A DNA stretch of 64,000 bases from Megascapheus bottae (GCA_024803745.1 JANJXV010000013.1:58404602-58468601); one strand, 5' to 3'. Shown: positions 46,773-58,640, counted from the stretch's first letter. The notes: generated by a model from the letters alone, not told the origin. Program-made: numbers and translations.

Positions 46773-47166
46773 TTTTTTTTTTTTTTTTTGCCAGTCCTGG
46801 GCTTGAGCTCAGGGCCTGAGCACTGTCCTTAGGTTTACCAAAGGAGCCACAGCGCCATTTTTCTTTTCTTTTCTTTTTTTTTGCCAGTCCTGGGCTTGAG
46901 CGCAGGGCCCGAGCACTGTCCTTGGACTTTCTCAAGGCTAGAGCTCTACCACTTGAGCCTCAGCACCACTTCCGGCTTTTTTCTATGTATGTGGTACCGA
47001 GGAATCGAACCCAAGTCTTCATGCATGCTAGGCAAGCACTTTAACCACTAGGCCAAACTCCCGGCCCCTGCCATTTTTCTATATATGTGGTTGGTACTGA
47101 GGAATCGAACCTGGGTCTTCGTGCATGCTAGGCAAACACTCTTACCACTAGGCCAAACTCCTGGCC
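46773..47166 (-). mobile_element. Outer family A SINE, itself split by a second copy
   Basis: Its tail side is at about 46773-46863 and its head side at about 47068-47166. The two parts join to one antisense family A element. The string 'gccatttttct' flanks the inner copy on both sides. Confidence 0.75.
46864..47067 (-). mobile_element. Inner family A SINE, full length, nested
   Basis: Complete antisense copy with T-rich tail and intact 'ggaatcgaacc' B-box complement. It is flanked by the 'gccatttttct' duplication (46851 and 47070), so it is the youngest layer of the nest. Confidence 0.85.
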
Positions 47167-47167
47167 T

Positions 47168-47316
47168 GGTAAGTGAGATTCTTATCTCCAGTTATCCACT
47201 AGAAAACCGGAAGTGGGGTTGTGGCTCAAAGGAATTGGGTGGTGGCCTTGAACTGAAGAGCTCAGGGACAGTACCCAGGCCCAAAGGTCAAGTCCCACGA
47301 CCGACAAAGAAAAGAA
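47168..47316 (+). mobile_element. SINE family B, right part of the split copy
   Basis: ID-like half with 'gaactgaagagctcaggg' and a short AAAG tail. It completes the element that begins at about 46669. Confidence 0.75.
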
Positions 47317-47329
47317 AAGTCTTAGTGCA

Positions 47330-47424
47330 GGGTGGCGGGGCAGCTGGCTTTGAACCGCGATCCTCAGATCTCAGCCTCTTGAGTAGTGAGGATTAGAGGC
47401 GTGAGCCACTGTGCACAGCTAAGT
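47330..47424 (-). mobile_element. SINE family B left-half fragment, antisense
   Basis: Only the B1-like half remains ('gcagctggctttgaaccg' to 'gcgtgagccactgtgc'). Confidence 0.7.
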
Positions 47425-48140
47425 ACTATTTTTTTTGACAATGTCACCCCTTCCTTTGCTTTCCCCTAACTTCCCCTCCTATCCGTGCCCACAAGTTGCT
47501 TAGTTTATTTTCCACATAGTATCTACTATGACTCCCTCTCTCTGTCCTCCTTTGCTCCCCTTAAAAAGATAAAAAAAACCCTAAAAGCAAAAGCAAGCAC
47601 CCCATCAACAACCCCCCCATGTTACTATTTCCTGGAATTCATTTTGAAAACAATATTTTAAATATTCTAAGGAGTTAAGCCTTTGTGTTCTTCCCCTAAG
47701 GGTACCCTCCTTCAGTCTGTGTGTGTGAATGTGCAGTCTTGTAGAAGTGATGCCCAGCCGAATTTTAGATCTAGCTTCCACCTATGAAAGATTGTGTCTA
47801 TCTCCAACATTATCACAGGGTATATCATGTTCCATTTTATACATGTTACCAAGGGTGCCTTGCCTGTTGTCTTTTTCACTCAGACAATAGACATTCCCTT
47901 CTGTCTCTCGGCTGAAGAGGAGGTTCCTTGAGGCAAGTTAGACAAGTAAGGTCAGCAAGTTCCCTTCTTTCATGGAATCTGTGTGGTACTAGGCAGAGAC
48001 CAATGAGTGAACAAATAATTTTGGGATAGATGTAAATACTATGAAGAAAACAAAATGAAGAGATGGCACGGCAGAGAGAAGCTTATTTCAGAGAGAGTTG
48101 TCACTGTTTCTTCACGGACAGAACGCTTAGCCAGCAAACA
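47425..48140. other. Intergenic stretch, A/T-rich, unclassified
   Basis: Starts with 'ttttgacaatgtcacccc', a string that recurs after another SINE near 50041. It may be an old interspersed repeat, but I could not assign a class. Confidence 0.35.
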
Positions 48141-48345
48141 CTGGGCTGAGCATGGTGGCTCACACATGTAATGGTAGCTACTTGAAAGATGGAGGGTCAA
48201 GGCCAGCCTAAGCAAAAGAGATCCCTACAAAAACAAACAAACAAACAAACAACTAAAGCCAAAAAAGGCTAGGGGAATGGCTCAAGTGGTAGAGCACTAG
48301 CCCAGGAAATGTAAGGCCCTGAGTTCAAACCTCAGCTCCACCACT
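48141..48345 (+). mobile_element. Diverged B1-plus-ID dimeric SINE
   Basis: B1-like half, an AAAC microsatellite linker near 48230-48250, then an ID-like half ('tggctcaagtggtagagcac'). It differs from family B in the linker and lacks the 'ccggaagtggtg' segment. Confidence 0.75.
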
Positions 48346-49835
48346 AAAAGTTAAAACTGGAAAAATGAAAAGCAAGTGCATGGAAGAAGTGTTTGGGACA
48401 CTCCAGTCTTCACAGGCTCTCAAGCAGGGGACGTGCTCTGCCCCTGCGAACACCAGCCTGGAGCGTCCCAGACAGAAGGCAGAGCAACTGAAAGGACAGG
48501 TCGAGGTCAGCCACCGGCTCCACCTGCTACCATATCTGGTCATGATTTTCAGAGAGTGACAACCACCATGTCTGTCTCACTCCAACCACAGACGGAAGGA
48601 TCTTGCCTAACCAGAGTGACAGTGAACGACCTCAAGTCGTCCTGCCTGAAGACTCAGCATCTACAACACAGTTCTGAAAATTGCATTTAATTTCCAGGTA
48701 ATAGCAAAGCAAAACCGTGGTTCTGCCTAGTAGGCACTTCCACTAGACAGGTTGTCTGTCTGTCCAGAGGAGACTGAACCGAGGTCTCCTCATTCACTCC
48801 TTGAGAGTTTTGAGAGGCACCTTTTACAAGCACAAAGAGACAATGTTAGCCATTGTCAGCACCCTCAGTTAGATAGCAGGGGTCTGGTGGGAGGAAACAG
48901 AAGAAAATTGGTCAGCCCAAGTTTGAATGTGGCTCTGTAAGGGGCCAGGGGACTGCACACCCGCTGGTCAGTCTTGGGAGTAGCAGGCATTTGCAACTGT
49001 CCTCCACAAAGCATGCTCCCTTTGCCCTCCTAGGAGCTCTGCCTGGCCGGATTCTTTGCCTGGTGGGGGTCCTAAGCCTTTGCTCCCAGAAGTTCTCTGC
49101 TGTTCTCAGTTTTGCCTGTACTAGATCTTTGTAGTCCCTTCCTGTAGGACTTGGGAACACTTTCATTGTCTCCTTTCTGCTCATTTCCCTTGACAGATCC
49201 AATGCCCCCACCAGCATCAGAGCTTCTCTCTCTGTGCCCTGGTGTGGGAGCCAGGGACAAGGTCTCAGCTTCCCTGTGATGTGACATTTGATAGAACACT
49301 CCAGGGTTTTCCCAAGACCGAAGAGACTCCAAGGACTTAGGACTTAAGCACAAAAAAGCCCTGGGCAAATTGAAGTGAATTGGTCCCTTGGAAGGGACAA
49401 CCTCAAGACCAGCGGGGTCCAAACTTGCAGGGCCAAGAAGAGAACCATTCACCAGGGGATTGTTAGGGTAATGGTGCTTGGGAAAGCACTGCCATTTCTG
49501 TTGCTTGATGCTGAATCTGTGAACCCTGGCTGTGGGATGGCATAGGTCAGACGCTGATTCCAAAAGTCCTCTGAAGCCCCAGGACATCCCAGTCTCACAA
49601 TGTTGCCACCAAGCTGGTGCCAAAATTGAGCCTTAGGAGACCATTTCTCCTTCCTGAGGAAACATGGTAAGACTGAGTCCCTGGTCATCCCTGCTGGGTG
49701 GAACACCAGGAGGGTAGGCAGGGCTTCTGTGAGTGTGGTTTGGGCAGCTGCATGGCAGGGAGGAAGTACATCCACACACAGCAGATGCTCAGCATGCCCG
49801 TAGTGGCCAGGATGAGGGAGATACATGAGTACATG
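48346..49835. other. Intergenic stretch with an unexplained minus-strand open frame
   Basis: No recognisable gene. The longest frame outside any repeat in this gene-poor region runs 49623 to 49072 on the minus strand (183 codons) with no homologue that I recognise; see findings. Confidence 0.35.
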
Positions 49836-49839
49836 TTTT

Positions 49840-50030
49840 TGAGGGGGAGCTTTCTTTGCTCAAGGCTAGTATTCTGTCATTTTGATCTACAGTTCCACTT
49901 CTGGTTTTCTGGTGGTTAATTGGAGGTAAGAGTCTCACAGACTTTCCTGCCTGGACTGGCTTTGAACCACGATTCTCAGATCTCAGCTTCTTGGGTAGCT
50001 AGGATTGCAGGTGTGAGCCACCAGCCCCGG
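49840..50030 (-). mobile_element. SINE family B, antisense, partly deleted
   Basis: Keeps 'ggttttctggtggttaattg' and the B1-like half; the ID-like half is shortened. Confidence 0.8.
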
Positions 50031-51090
50031 TAGTATATCTTTTTTAGACAATGTCACCCTTTCCTTCCTCTCGGCTGCCAGAGGCGAGGTGCACAGCACT
50101 GGCTATGGGCAGAGTGGCCTTAGCAGAATGTCCTACCTAACTTCCATTCCTGCTGCGGGACATGCCTCCTTAGCTGCTGGGGAAGAGCCTGGAAATGTCC
50201 AGGGACCGGTCATCCAGCCCACCTGCTTGTTAAGGTCCTCTGCTGGGGAGTCTGGCCAGTTCACACGGGACAGATTCTCTGCACTCTACATTCACAGAGC
50301 CCACACCTAGTCATTAATTTTTAAATCATGTACCTTTGAAATACTTGGGCATTCAGCCATGGTCAGCCCCTGCCTATGAACTGGTCTGTGCCTCTTGCCT
50401 TCTGTCTCTCAGAAAGAATGACCAGCAGGGTTCTCTGCCCCCTTCAAGGGTTTGCCACCTTCCCTGTCTTCCTGGTTCTTCTTACTCCCAGCCTCTAATC
50501 CAATAGGTTGCTGAGGTGAGCTGTGGACTTCTGGATGACACACTGTATCTAACTAGGCTCCAGTTTGTGGTTTCTCATGCCCCCTGGCTGCAAGCAACTC
50601 CCCACAAAGCTACCGCTGTGCACAGCTTCAGAGGGTTGTGATATTGCTACCGTTGCCAGTGTTCACACTCATTCGTGATTCCTTAAGTCATTACCTGGGG
50701 CCTTGAGGACCTGCTCTAGCAGACCGCTTACGTCCTGTTCTCTGGTGCATGGGGCTATTGTAACTGTGGCCAGGGTGGGTGTGCAGGGTCGAAGCCCTGG
50801 TAGAAACCAGACTAGTTTCTTCAGAGGAGGTGTCAGGTGACCCACTGGGTCAGCTGTGCAGACTAGAAGCAGCACCTTCTTATTTCAGATCACTCAGGTA
50901 TGGACTGGAGAAGCATCCCTAAATGAAGTAGTTAAAAGCTGCATTGCAGTCATCAGGGGACAACTAGGCATATCATCATCAAAGGAATTTGATGCCCTGC
51001 CCAAGACCACTGCATTCAGATTCAAGAGGCGCAGGTCTCAGATATGTGCGTGCGTGCCTCTGTGTGTGTGTGCATGTACATGGGCACATG
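50031..51090. other. Intergenic stretch without recognised features
   Basis: No exon, RNA gene or clear mobile element was recognised, apart from the shared 'gacaatgtcaccc' string at the left edge. Confidence 0.4.
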
Positions 51091-51275
51091 CGTGTCTGCA
51101 CTGGGCTGTGAAGTCAGGACCTCAGACTCTGCCCCAGCTATTTTGCTCATGGCTAGCACTTTACCACTCAGGCCACACTTGCACATTTGGTTCTTTGCTG
51201 GTTAACTGGAGGTAAGAGTCTTGATGAGTCTACGCTCACTGGTGGATGCTCATCTCAGAGTCTCCTAGGCAGGTA
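51090..51275 (-). mobile_element. Very diverged SINE family B, antisense
   Basis: Weak but ordered matches: 'gctcatggctagcactttac', 'gctggttaactggaggtaag', 'ctcctaggcaggtaggg'. Confidence 0.5.
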
Positions 51276-51470
51276 GGGTATTAGGTGTTCTGCCAAGGTG
51301 TAACCTTAGTTGCTACTTTTTGCCCACCAAGGCCAGTCAACATGATGTCACCAGTGAAGCGGGTAAAACCTGTCTGGTGGAGGGAAAGGTGGCGAAGATC
51401 CTCATGGGTCCTCATGGGTGACGTGGCTAAGGCAGTGGCAGTGTTGACCTCAGCTGTTGGAACCAAGTTT

Positions 51471-51656
51471 GTTTTTTTTTGTTTTTTTTTTTTTGCCAGT
51501 CCTGGGGGTTGGACTCAGGACCTGAGCACTCTCTTTGGGCTTTCTCACTTGAGCCACAACACCACTTTCAGCTTTCTCTGTGTATGTGATACCCAGGAAT
51601 TGAACCCATAGCTTCGTGGATGCTAGGCAAGCACCTACCACTAGGCTACACTATGG
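51471..51656 (-). mobile_element. SINE family A, antisense
   Basis: T-rich tail, 'gccagtcctgggggttgg' and a head with 'tgctaggcaagcacctacca'; one internal deletion. Confidence 0.8.
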
Positions 51657-51889
51657 GTTCAGAAGCAAGCTCTTGAATGCTCTTTCCTACTACCCCTTCC
51701 CCAGTTACGCTGCCCAGTGAAGGTCCCTTTGGGCCTTATGGGAAGGCTAGCAGTACATCTTACAGGAGATGCTGGGAACGTGATCGGGTCCCTCCTCGTC
51801 GACAACAGCCTCACCCTATCCAAGGGGCTCCGACTCAGTCAGCAACTGCACAAAGGGCCATGTTGTCTACTGGTTTCAGTAAAGGTTCT

Positions 51890-52120
51890 TGCTATGGACT
51901 GAATGTTTGCCCCCACACCATTCATATATTGGAGTTTAAGTCTTTACTGTGAGGTATGTTTTTGGAGAGGTAGAGTTCAGGAAGTCATGTGGGAACTGTG
52001 GTCCAATGGGATTGGTGCCCTAATTGGAGAACTCAGTTCCCCTCACATACACTGGGGGAGGCCATGTGAAGACAGAGTGATTCTTCTAAGGCAGGACAGG
52101 AGTCTGGCTGTTGTCCTCAC
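51890..52120. repeat. Possible old interspersed repeat
   Basis: 'gctatggactgaatgtttgc' and 'ccatgtgaagacagag' resemble a widespread eutherian repeat, but I cannot name the family with confidence. A repeat-library comparison would settle it. Confidence 0.35.
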
Positions 52121-52810
52121 ACATCTAACTTCTAGAGCAGTGAGAAGACAACTACCCCATGATCTGAGACTTCTGGGGCTGCCGATGCAGAGCTGCAGCA
52201 GAAAGATGACTTTTCCTTCCCACCGGAGAAAGTCAGTGGACGCTACTCCAGGTAGGGGAGGGGATGCAGCGCCTACCTAATGCATCTGGAAATCTTGGAC
52301 ATGTTTGAGTATTTACATGATTCTGGTCCTGTGGGTATTTACATAATATTTTGGGTTATTGCACTGCTACTTTATTTTGTTCAACCTTTGGCTCTTGGGA
52401 GCTCTTTCAGTTATTTTCTCTGCCTCTGATGCATGTGCATGATTGTGTGTTGTTATTGTTGGTTTCTGTTTCTTTGAGCACCTACTAACAAACGATGCTA
52501 AAGGCTCCTTATGTACATTTTTTTCCCCCTCAGTTCTGGAATAAGTCCCACTCTAGGAAGCTTTGCTCCCTTTAGTAGAGAACGGATTAGAAATGGAGCT
52601 CTGGGGTGGGACTGCCACTGCTGCTCGTTCTGCCATAGTTACTTCCTGCATAGTCACCTAGCAGATAAAGCAAGGGCATGTGTGTAGATGCAAAGGCATG
52701 AGCACATGTGCACCTGTGAGTTCTTACTGACTTGCGACTTTGCTTCAGCTAGGCAGGCATCTTTCCTTGTGAGCCACTCCTACAGTGAGAAGTCCCATAA
52801 GTTGTGCATT

Positions 52811-53060
52811 TTCCTTTCTTTTTTTTTTTTTTTTGTTGGTCATGGGGCTTTGAACTCTGGGCCTGGGTGCTGTCCCTGAGCTCTTCAGCTCAAGGTTAGC
52901 ACTCTACCACTTGAGCCACAGTGCCATTCTGGTTCTTGGCCGGTTAACTGGAGATAAGAATCTCATGGACTTTTTGTGCCTGGGCTGGCTTTGAACAGTG
53001 ATCCTTAGACCTCAGCCTCCTCAGTAGCTAGGATTCAGGCGTGACCACTACTGCCCAGAT
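52811..53060 (-). mobile_element. SINE family B, antisense
   Basis: Full-length copy with a long T run; directly followed by a family A copy. Confidence 0.85.
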
Positions 53061-53062
53061 CA

Positions 53063-53268
53063 TGCTTTTTTTTTTTTTTTTTTTGGCCAGTCCTGGGCTT
53101 GAGCTCTGGGCCTGAGCACTGTCCCTGGGCTTTCTCAAGGCTAGAGCTCTACCACTTGAGCCTCAGCACCATGTCTGGCTTTTTCTATCTATGTGATACT
53201 GAGGAATTGAACGTGGGTCTTCGTGTATGCTAGGCAAGCACTCTACCACTAGGCCAAACTCCCAGCCC
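53063..53268 (-). mobile_element. SINE family A, antisense
   Basis: Full length with a T run of about 18, ending 'aggccaaactcccagccc'. Confidence 0.85.
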
Positions 53269-53552
53269 CCTCGTGCATTTTCTTAATTGTTCCATTTCAG
53301 GGGAGGAACTTAAGGTGTCGGAACTTGTCACATGTGGCTCTGAAGATACCAACTATCAATGCAGCACATGGCTTCCTTCAGAAACCTTGGCCTCTAGCCT
53401 CACAGTTTCCACAGCTATAGCTCAGGATGTAGGGGTGACCACACAGCTGTAGTAGACTTATGTTTTGTTGTTAGGTGTTGTCTTCTTTCCTGGGACTCCA
53501 CCCCCCCCAACTGTATTTAAAAGCTTTCATACATTAAGATTCAGTCTTTGTG

Positions 53553-53634
53553 GGATCACCATGCCAAGTTAGGAATGGAACCCAGAGTCTCATGAATGCT
53601 AGGCCACCTCTCACCACTGAGACACACTCCAGCC
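53553..53634 (-). mobile_element. ID-like SINE fragment, antisense
   Basis: 'gaatgctaggccacctctca' and 'ccactgagacacactccagc' match the head of an older ID-type element rather than family A. Confidence 0.5.
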
Positions 53635-53889
53635 CAAGGCCCACTCTGTTATTCAGTACTACAGATTTTTGAGAAATGCACAATGCTGCATACCTACTAC
53701 TTTAGTACCATATATAAAAGTTTTATCAGTCTGAAAAATCTTTTTATCTTACCTATTTGTCCCACCTGTATCGCTGACCTGTTTACTATCTGTGTTTTTT
53801 CCAGGATGCCATATAGTAGGGGAGTACACAATGTGCAGCTTTTCCACATTGGCAGTTCCCACTAATTAAAATGACTACGTAGTACATTC

Positions 53890-53945
53890 AACCCTCAGAT
53901 CTCAGGCTCAGGAGTAGCTAGAATTATAGGTGTGAGGCACAGCAA
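53890..53945 (-). mobile_element. B1-like half fragment, antisense
   Basis: 'cagatctcaggctcaggagt' and 'agctagaattataggtgtga' are all that remains. Confidence 0.55.
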
Positions 53946-53949
53946 TTTT

Positions 53950-54860
53950 TGATGATCCTTCTGCAGTTGAGAAAATTCCTTTTCGTTATGTATGAGCATT
54001 GGATTTTAGCAAAATGAACTGATATATCAACTTTTAAATCAATTGATAAGTTAAGGTGACTTTTGTTCCTTAACCCATTGATAGGGCAGATGACATGAAT
54101 AGCTTTTCAAAGTCCTGAACAGGTCTGGCATAACTGGGATAAGTCACATTTGATTATCGTGTATAGTTTTTCACATAATCAGATTTGACTTGTTAACATT
54201 TTGCATTTTGTCATCTATGTGTGTCTGTGATGGATGCTGATCTACAGTGTGTGTGTGTGTTTGGTCTTGTGATATATTTGGCTTGGGTATTACGGTATTA
54301 CCACATTTACTGAATGTTAGAAAGTGCTCTATTTTCGAGGAAATGGTATAGAATTCATGCAGAATTTGCCAGTAGAAGGCTGTGATGCAGTTTGTTGGTA
54401 GCGGGATTGCCTAGTATATCCAGGGTTCTGGGTTCCTCTCAGTATGGGGAGGTAACACACCCCTGGAGCATTGGACCTGGTGCTTTCTTCTTTATTGGAT
54501 TATCCATTATTCTTTCAATTTCTTAACAGCCACAGGCCTAATCAGTTACCTATTTCTTCCTATGAGTCTTCTAGTTTGGATGTTCAAGGAATTAGTTTGT
54601 GTCATCTAAGCAGTTAAATCAGAATTGTTCTTGAGATCCTTTTCTTGAGAGCAAATCAGCCCTTTTCCTGGAAGTAACTTCTGCTGTTTCTCTTTATTTG
54701 TGGCTAGCTTGGTTCAAGGTCAATCAGTTCATTGACTTTTTTTTTCTCAAGTAACAAACTTTTGCTATCACGATTTTTTTTTTTCATTTTATTTTGTTTT
54801 CAGTTTCATAGGCAGTTTCAGTCACTGGCATCTGGCTTCATCAAGGTAACTCACACTGTT
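53950..54860 (-). mobile_element. Decayed LINE-1 ORF2 fragment, antisense
   Basis: The order and content of segments ('ctgggataagtcacatttga', 'ttgcattttgtcatctatgt', 'gtgatatatttggcttgggt', then 'gttcattgactttttttt' and 'caagtaacaaacttttg') follow the reverse strand of mammalian L1 ORF2 as I know it. Many indels leave no reading frame. The borders are approximate. Confidence 0.6.
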
Positions 54861-55750
54861 TTTCCCATGTTCTGTCATTGGACAGGACACAGTTGTTCTG
54901 GGTGTAAAGCCTCAGTAGCTTTCCTTTTGTACCTAAATCCCATTCTGTGCAAGTTCCTGCATAACCTTATCCTTTTTCAGATCAGATCCAGCTAGTGACT
55001 CCTTGCTCCTTTACTGATAAGCCACAGACGTTTTTATATCTCTGCGTGAAACTATACCCTGGTCAGAGTGCAGTTCTAATCAGAGCATGCAACCTAGCTT
55101 CTGTCACAGGGACAACCACTGTCTATCACACTACCCCCCCATCTTCCTATAGCCCTGACTTACAAAAATCCCCTAGAAGTATTCCGACCTCCACATACAG
55201 TGATGGCTGCCTATGGTATTTGTCCTGTTTTCTCTCTTGGAAAGTGAATAGTAACCCTTCACTTTATTGCTTGCCACTCTGACTCTTACTGAAGTCTGTC
55301 ATACACTGCAGCACACTGCCCAAGTCCTAGACTCAATGATGGGAGTGGAGGAGATTCACTCCAGGATCCAGAGTCCCTGGCAGAGGTGGGAAGACAACAG
55401 ATCTATCTAAGGAACTCCATCTCTTCTCTGAGCTCTCACTTGCCTTTATTCCCTTCCCCCTTCTTAAACAATTCAGTTGGTGTCATTGTTTAATTTCATG
55501 CACACCTATAAAGTACTTTGACCATATTCACTTCATTTACCCACTGCTGTCCACCTAACCTTGCTTTTCTTTTTTCAGACCCAGTTAGTAATTCCTTTTC
55601 TGACAAGCTCCAGTACCTAGACACTTTAAAGGCATGTCAGCATGCTGGTCTAATCTAGATAAAAGTTTTAGATTCCAGACTTAAAACTGTAGACGTTCCA
55701 TATGTTACCCTGGCCACTAGCTCTTATATAGCAAATAAAGAGACTTGGTA
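54861..55750. other. Intergenic A/T-rich stretch
   Basis: No gene recognised. It may include further old LINE sequence, but the match is too weak to claim. Confidence 0.35.
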
Positions 55751-55751
55751 G

Positions 55752-55988
55752 CCGGCCGCTAGTGGCTCACACCTGTCCTTCTAGCCACACAGGAAGCTGA
55801 GGTCTGAGGATCAAAGTTTGAAGCCAGCCCAGGTGGGAAAGTATATGAGACTCTTATCTCCAATTTACCATGAAAAAAGTGGAAATGGAGCAGTGGGTCA
55901 AGTGGTAGAGCACCAGCATCGAGCAACAAGAAAACTAAGGGACAGTGCCCAAGCCCTGAGTTAAGCTCCAGGCCCAGACAAAGAAATA
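55752..55988 (+). mobile_element. SINE family B, diverged
   Basis: Both halves are present; the B1-like half begins 'gccgctagtggctcacacct'. Confidence 0.75.
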
Positions 55989-56090
55989 AGAGTCTCATGG
56001 ACTTTCCTGCCAGGACTGGCTTCAATCCATGATCCTGGTATTAGCTTCCTGAGTAGCTAGGATTATAGGTGTGAGCCACAGGCACCCAGT
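55985..56090 (-). mobile_element. SINE family B left-half fragment, antisense
   Basis: Starts at 'aagagtctcatggactttcc' and ends with the B1-like half; it lies tail to tail with the preceding copy. Confidence 0.7.
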
Positions 56091-57325
56091 GAATGTTAGG
56101 TTTAACAACTGGGGAAGAGGGGAGATGCAAACATAATGATCAAACAGTACTGGTCAAAGTACATCCTGGCTGGCCTCTGTTCCAGAGTATATTCTGGAGA
56201 GGATCACCTGTGGTGAGGACAAACCAGTTGTTTGCCTTGTCCATTTGTGGGGGTCTGTCCTGGTGGAGGTGGTCGTTCCTCTTCCTTACAGATAGTTTTC
56301 CCATAAAGATGAAAGGCCTGTCCTGGGATTCTGAGTTGTAAAGTGGCTATAGAGAGAAAAACTTAGCGCAAAGACACATGACATGGAGGAGAAATGCCAA
56401 GCTTTCCCCCTTGTTTTTAGTTAATTTATGGGCCTAGCAAAAGTGACTTTTCAGCACCAAAGACACAAACTTCACCCTCTGTGAAAGGCACCGATGACTG
56501 CCCACTCCCTTCCCAGCCTGGCTCCTTAAAACTCTCTCCTCACAAAGTCCTTAAATCTCTCCTCTACTGGGCTGATGCTGTCTGGTCTTTTTCCTCTCTT
56601 GAAAGGCAGTGTTTGCTCTTTGCTATCTTGTTCACCACCCTAACCAACTCTTGCCTCATTATTTTACATCCCATAAACTGGCTGGAGCCCCCAGACCTAA
56701 CAACCCCATGTGCCAGGCTGGTGGAACAGCAGCTCTGTCGGGATGCCTAGGCATTGTGATGGTCAGCAGACGTTCTGTGACTACCTACCCCATTGCTGAA
56801 CTAGGACTCCTGCTCCAGCTCCGTTAATACCATCACAAGCACTCGATGACTTAAATGCCATTCTCATAAGCAAGGACTGCCTACTACCTCCATTCTGGTC
56901 CCTCTGAGACTGTGCTGCTTCTGTAGCTCTTGGGGTACATTTGAGTGTCACTGGCTCCTGTGGACTAGTGGGAAGCTTACTCCAATTGTCTTCTCCATGT
57001 CTGGAGAATGTTTTAGACGGTTGGCCCCAGTATGGGGGGCAGGGGAGGTCAGCCACAGAAGTGTGTAGCTCCAGGCCAGCTTATGCCCAATGGTTAGCTC
57101 CCAGGGATACCATTCCCTGCTGGGGCTCCTCCACTGGCGGAGCTGGTAAGCCCCTTCCTGCACCAGGGCCGTGGTCCCCTACAGCCAGCAGGCTCTCCCG
57201 GGCTCTTCCATCTGTGGTGAGCACCCAACCCGGATCTTTGGTTCTGTTCTTCCATTACACACGCCAAGGGCTTCCTGGCCCTTCCTTCACCAACAGGAAA
57301 TTATCCCGTTTACCTGTGGAACCCA
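56091..57325. other. Intergenic stretch left of the CpG island
   Basis: No exon or mobile element recognised up to the GC-rich boundary. Confidence 0.4.
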
Positions 57326-57329
57326 CGAC

Positions 57330-58640
57330 AGGCTCCGGCACGACCCGACCTTTCCTGATGAGGATGAGGATGACGCCAGGCTGTGCCGAGGGGTGACAAC
57401 TCCGCGGCCCCGGGGCTGTCCCCCAGGCTGCGCTCTGCCGGGCGCCGAGCGCCGCCCAGGTCTTCGCGCAGGCCCGGCAGCCAAACTCGCGGCCGCACGG
57501 TTCAGTTTCCAAGATGGAGTCTGCGTTTGCCTCGGCTCGGGGCTCCCACCGGGCCCTGGGGTTCTTCCCTGGTCGTCTGCGCCCCCTCAGCCGGTCCGGT
57601 CGTCCCGCTCTCCCGCGTGTCCCCAGCCCGGGGGGGCTCCGTCCGCCTGCCCGGAGATGGCGGCCGCGCCTCCGCCTCTGCGTTGGGGACGTGAATGGCA
57701 GCGACCGCGACAGACAGAGTGTGAGGCCGGCACCCCGGCCGGGGGACGGGCACAGGGGGCGCCGCGGGCCCGCGCGGGCGGGCGGGCGGGCGGCCGCCCC
57801 GGGGCGGGGCTGAGCTGACTCGCACGCGCGAGACGTGTCGCGAGAATTTGATGCGTTCCTGTTCCCGCCTCTCGGGATTCCGCGGGACCTCACGAGGGGG
57901 CGGGGCGCGGGGGCAGGGCGGGGGGCGGAGCCGCGGGGCCGGGCGGGGCCGGGCGCAGGTCCTGGCGGCGCCCGGGCGGGCTGGGGTCCATGCGGGAGTT
58001 CAAGGCTCCGCGCATCAGCGACGGCCCGCGCGCGCGCGCTCGAAGAGTCGCGGTCCTGGGGGCGCTGGAGCTGCCGGTCCCGGTCATCGGGCGGCGGCCC
58101 TCCCCTGACCCCGCCGGGGCGCGGCGGGGTCCTCTCCGCGGGGGAGCTCCGAGGTGGACCGGCCCCGCGGAGGCGGGCGCCGGCGGCCGTGGTCCAAGGG
58201 GCATCGTGGTCGCCGTTCGGCTTGCGGTTGACTGAGCAGCCGACCCCGGCGCGTGCAGGTCTCCCTGCGGGCGGCTGGGAGCGCCGGGAGAGCGGGGGCT
58301 CGGGAGGGGAGGCGGTGGACGCCCGGATCTCACCGAGAGCGGGGGCTCGGGAGGGGGGGCGGTGGACGCCCGGATCTCACCGAGAGCGGGGGCTCGGGAG
58401 GGGAGGCGGTGGATGCCCGGATCTCACCGAGAGCGGGGGCTCGGGAGGGGGGGCGGTGGACGCCCGGATCTCACCGAGAGCGGGGGCTCGGGAGGGGAGG
58501 CGGTGGACGCCCGGATCTCACCGAGAGCGGGGGCTCGGGAGGGGGGGCGGTGGACGCCCGGATCTCACCGAGAGCGGGGGCTCGGGAGGGGAGGCGGTGG
58601 ACGCCCGGATCTCACCGAGAGCGGGTGATCAAATGGCTAC
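57330..58640. promoter_or_regulatory. CpG island with no assigned gene
   Basis: Strongly CpG-rich, with YY1-like AAGATGGAG (57511-57519) and AGATGGCGGC (57655-57664), GC boxes and a TCGCGAGA element (57838-57845), all typical of broadly active promoters. A strong minus-strand donor, CCACAG|GTAAAC, lies near 57312. No known gene of the syntenic block starts here; IFITM5 has its own TATA promoter 2 kb to the right. The right end is a 47-bp tandem array. Confidence 0.55.
58285..58627. repeat. 47-bp minisatellite at the CpG island edge
   Basis: Seven near-identical units: 'gagagcgggggctcgggagg' plus 'ggaggcggtggacgcccgga' plus 'tctcacc'. Alternate units differ by GGAGG versus GGGGG, so a 94-bp higher-order unit may have been duplicated. 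Confidence 0.95.

Noticed and set aside
53950..54860. Possible protein-coding region
   Set aside because: Ordered similarity is to antisense LINE-1 ORF2 with many disruptions; no host gene.
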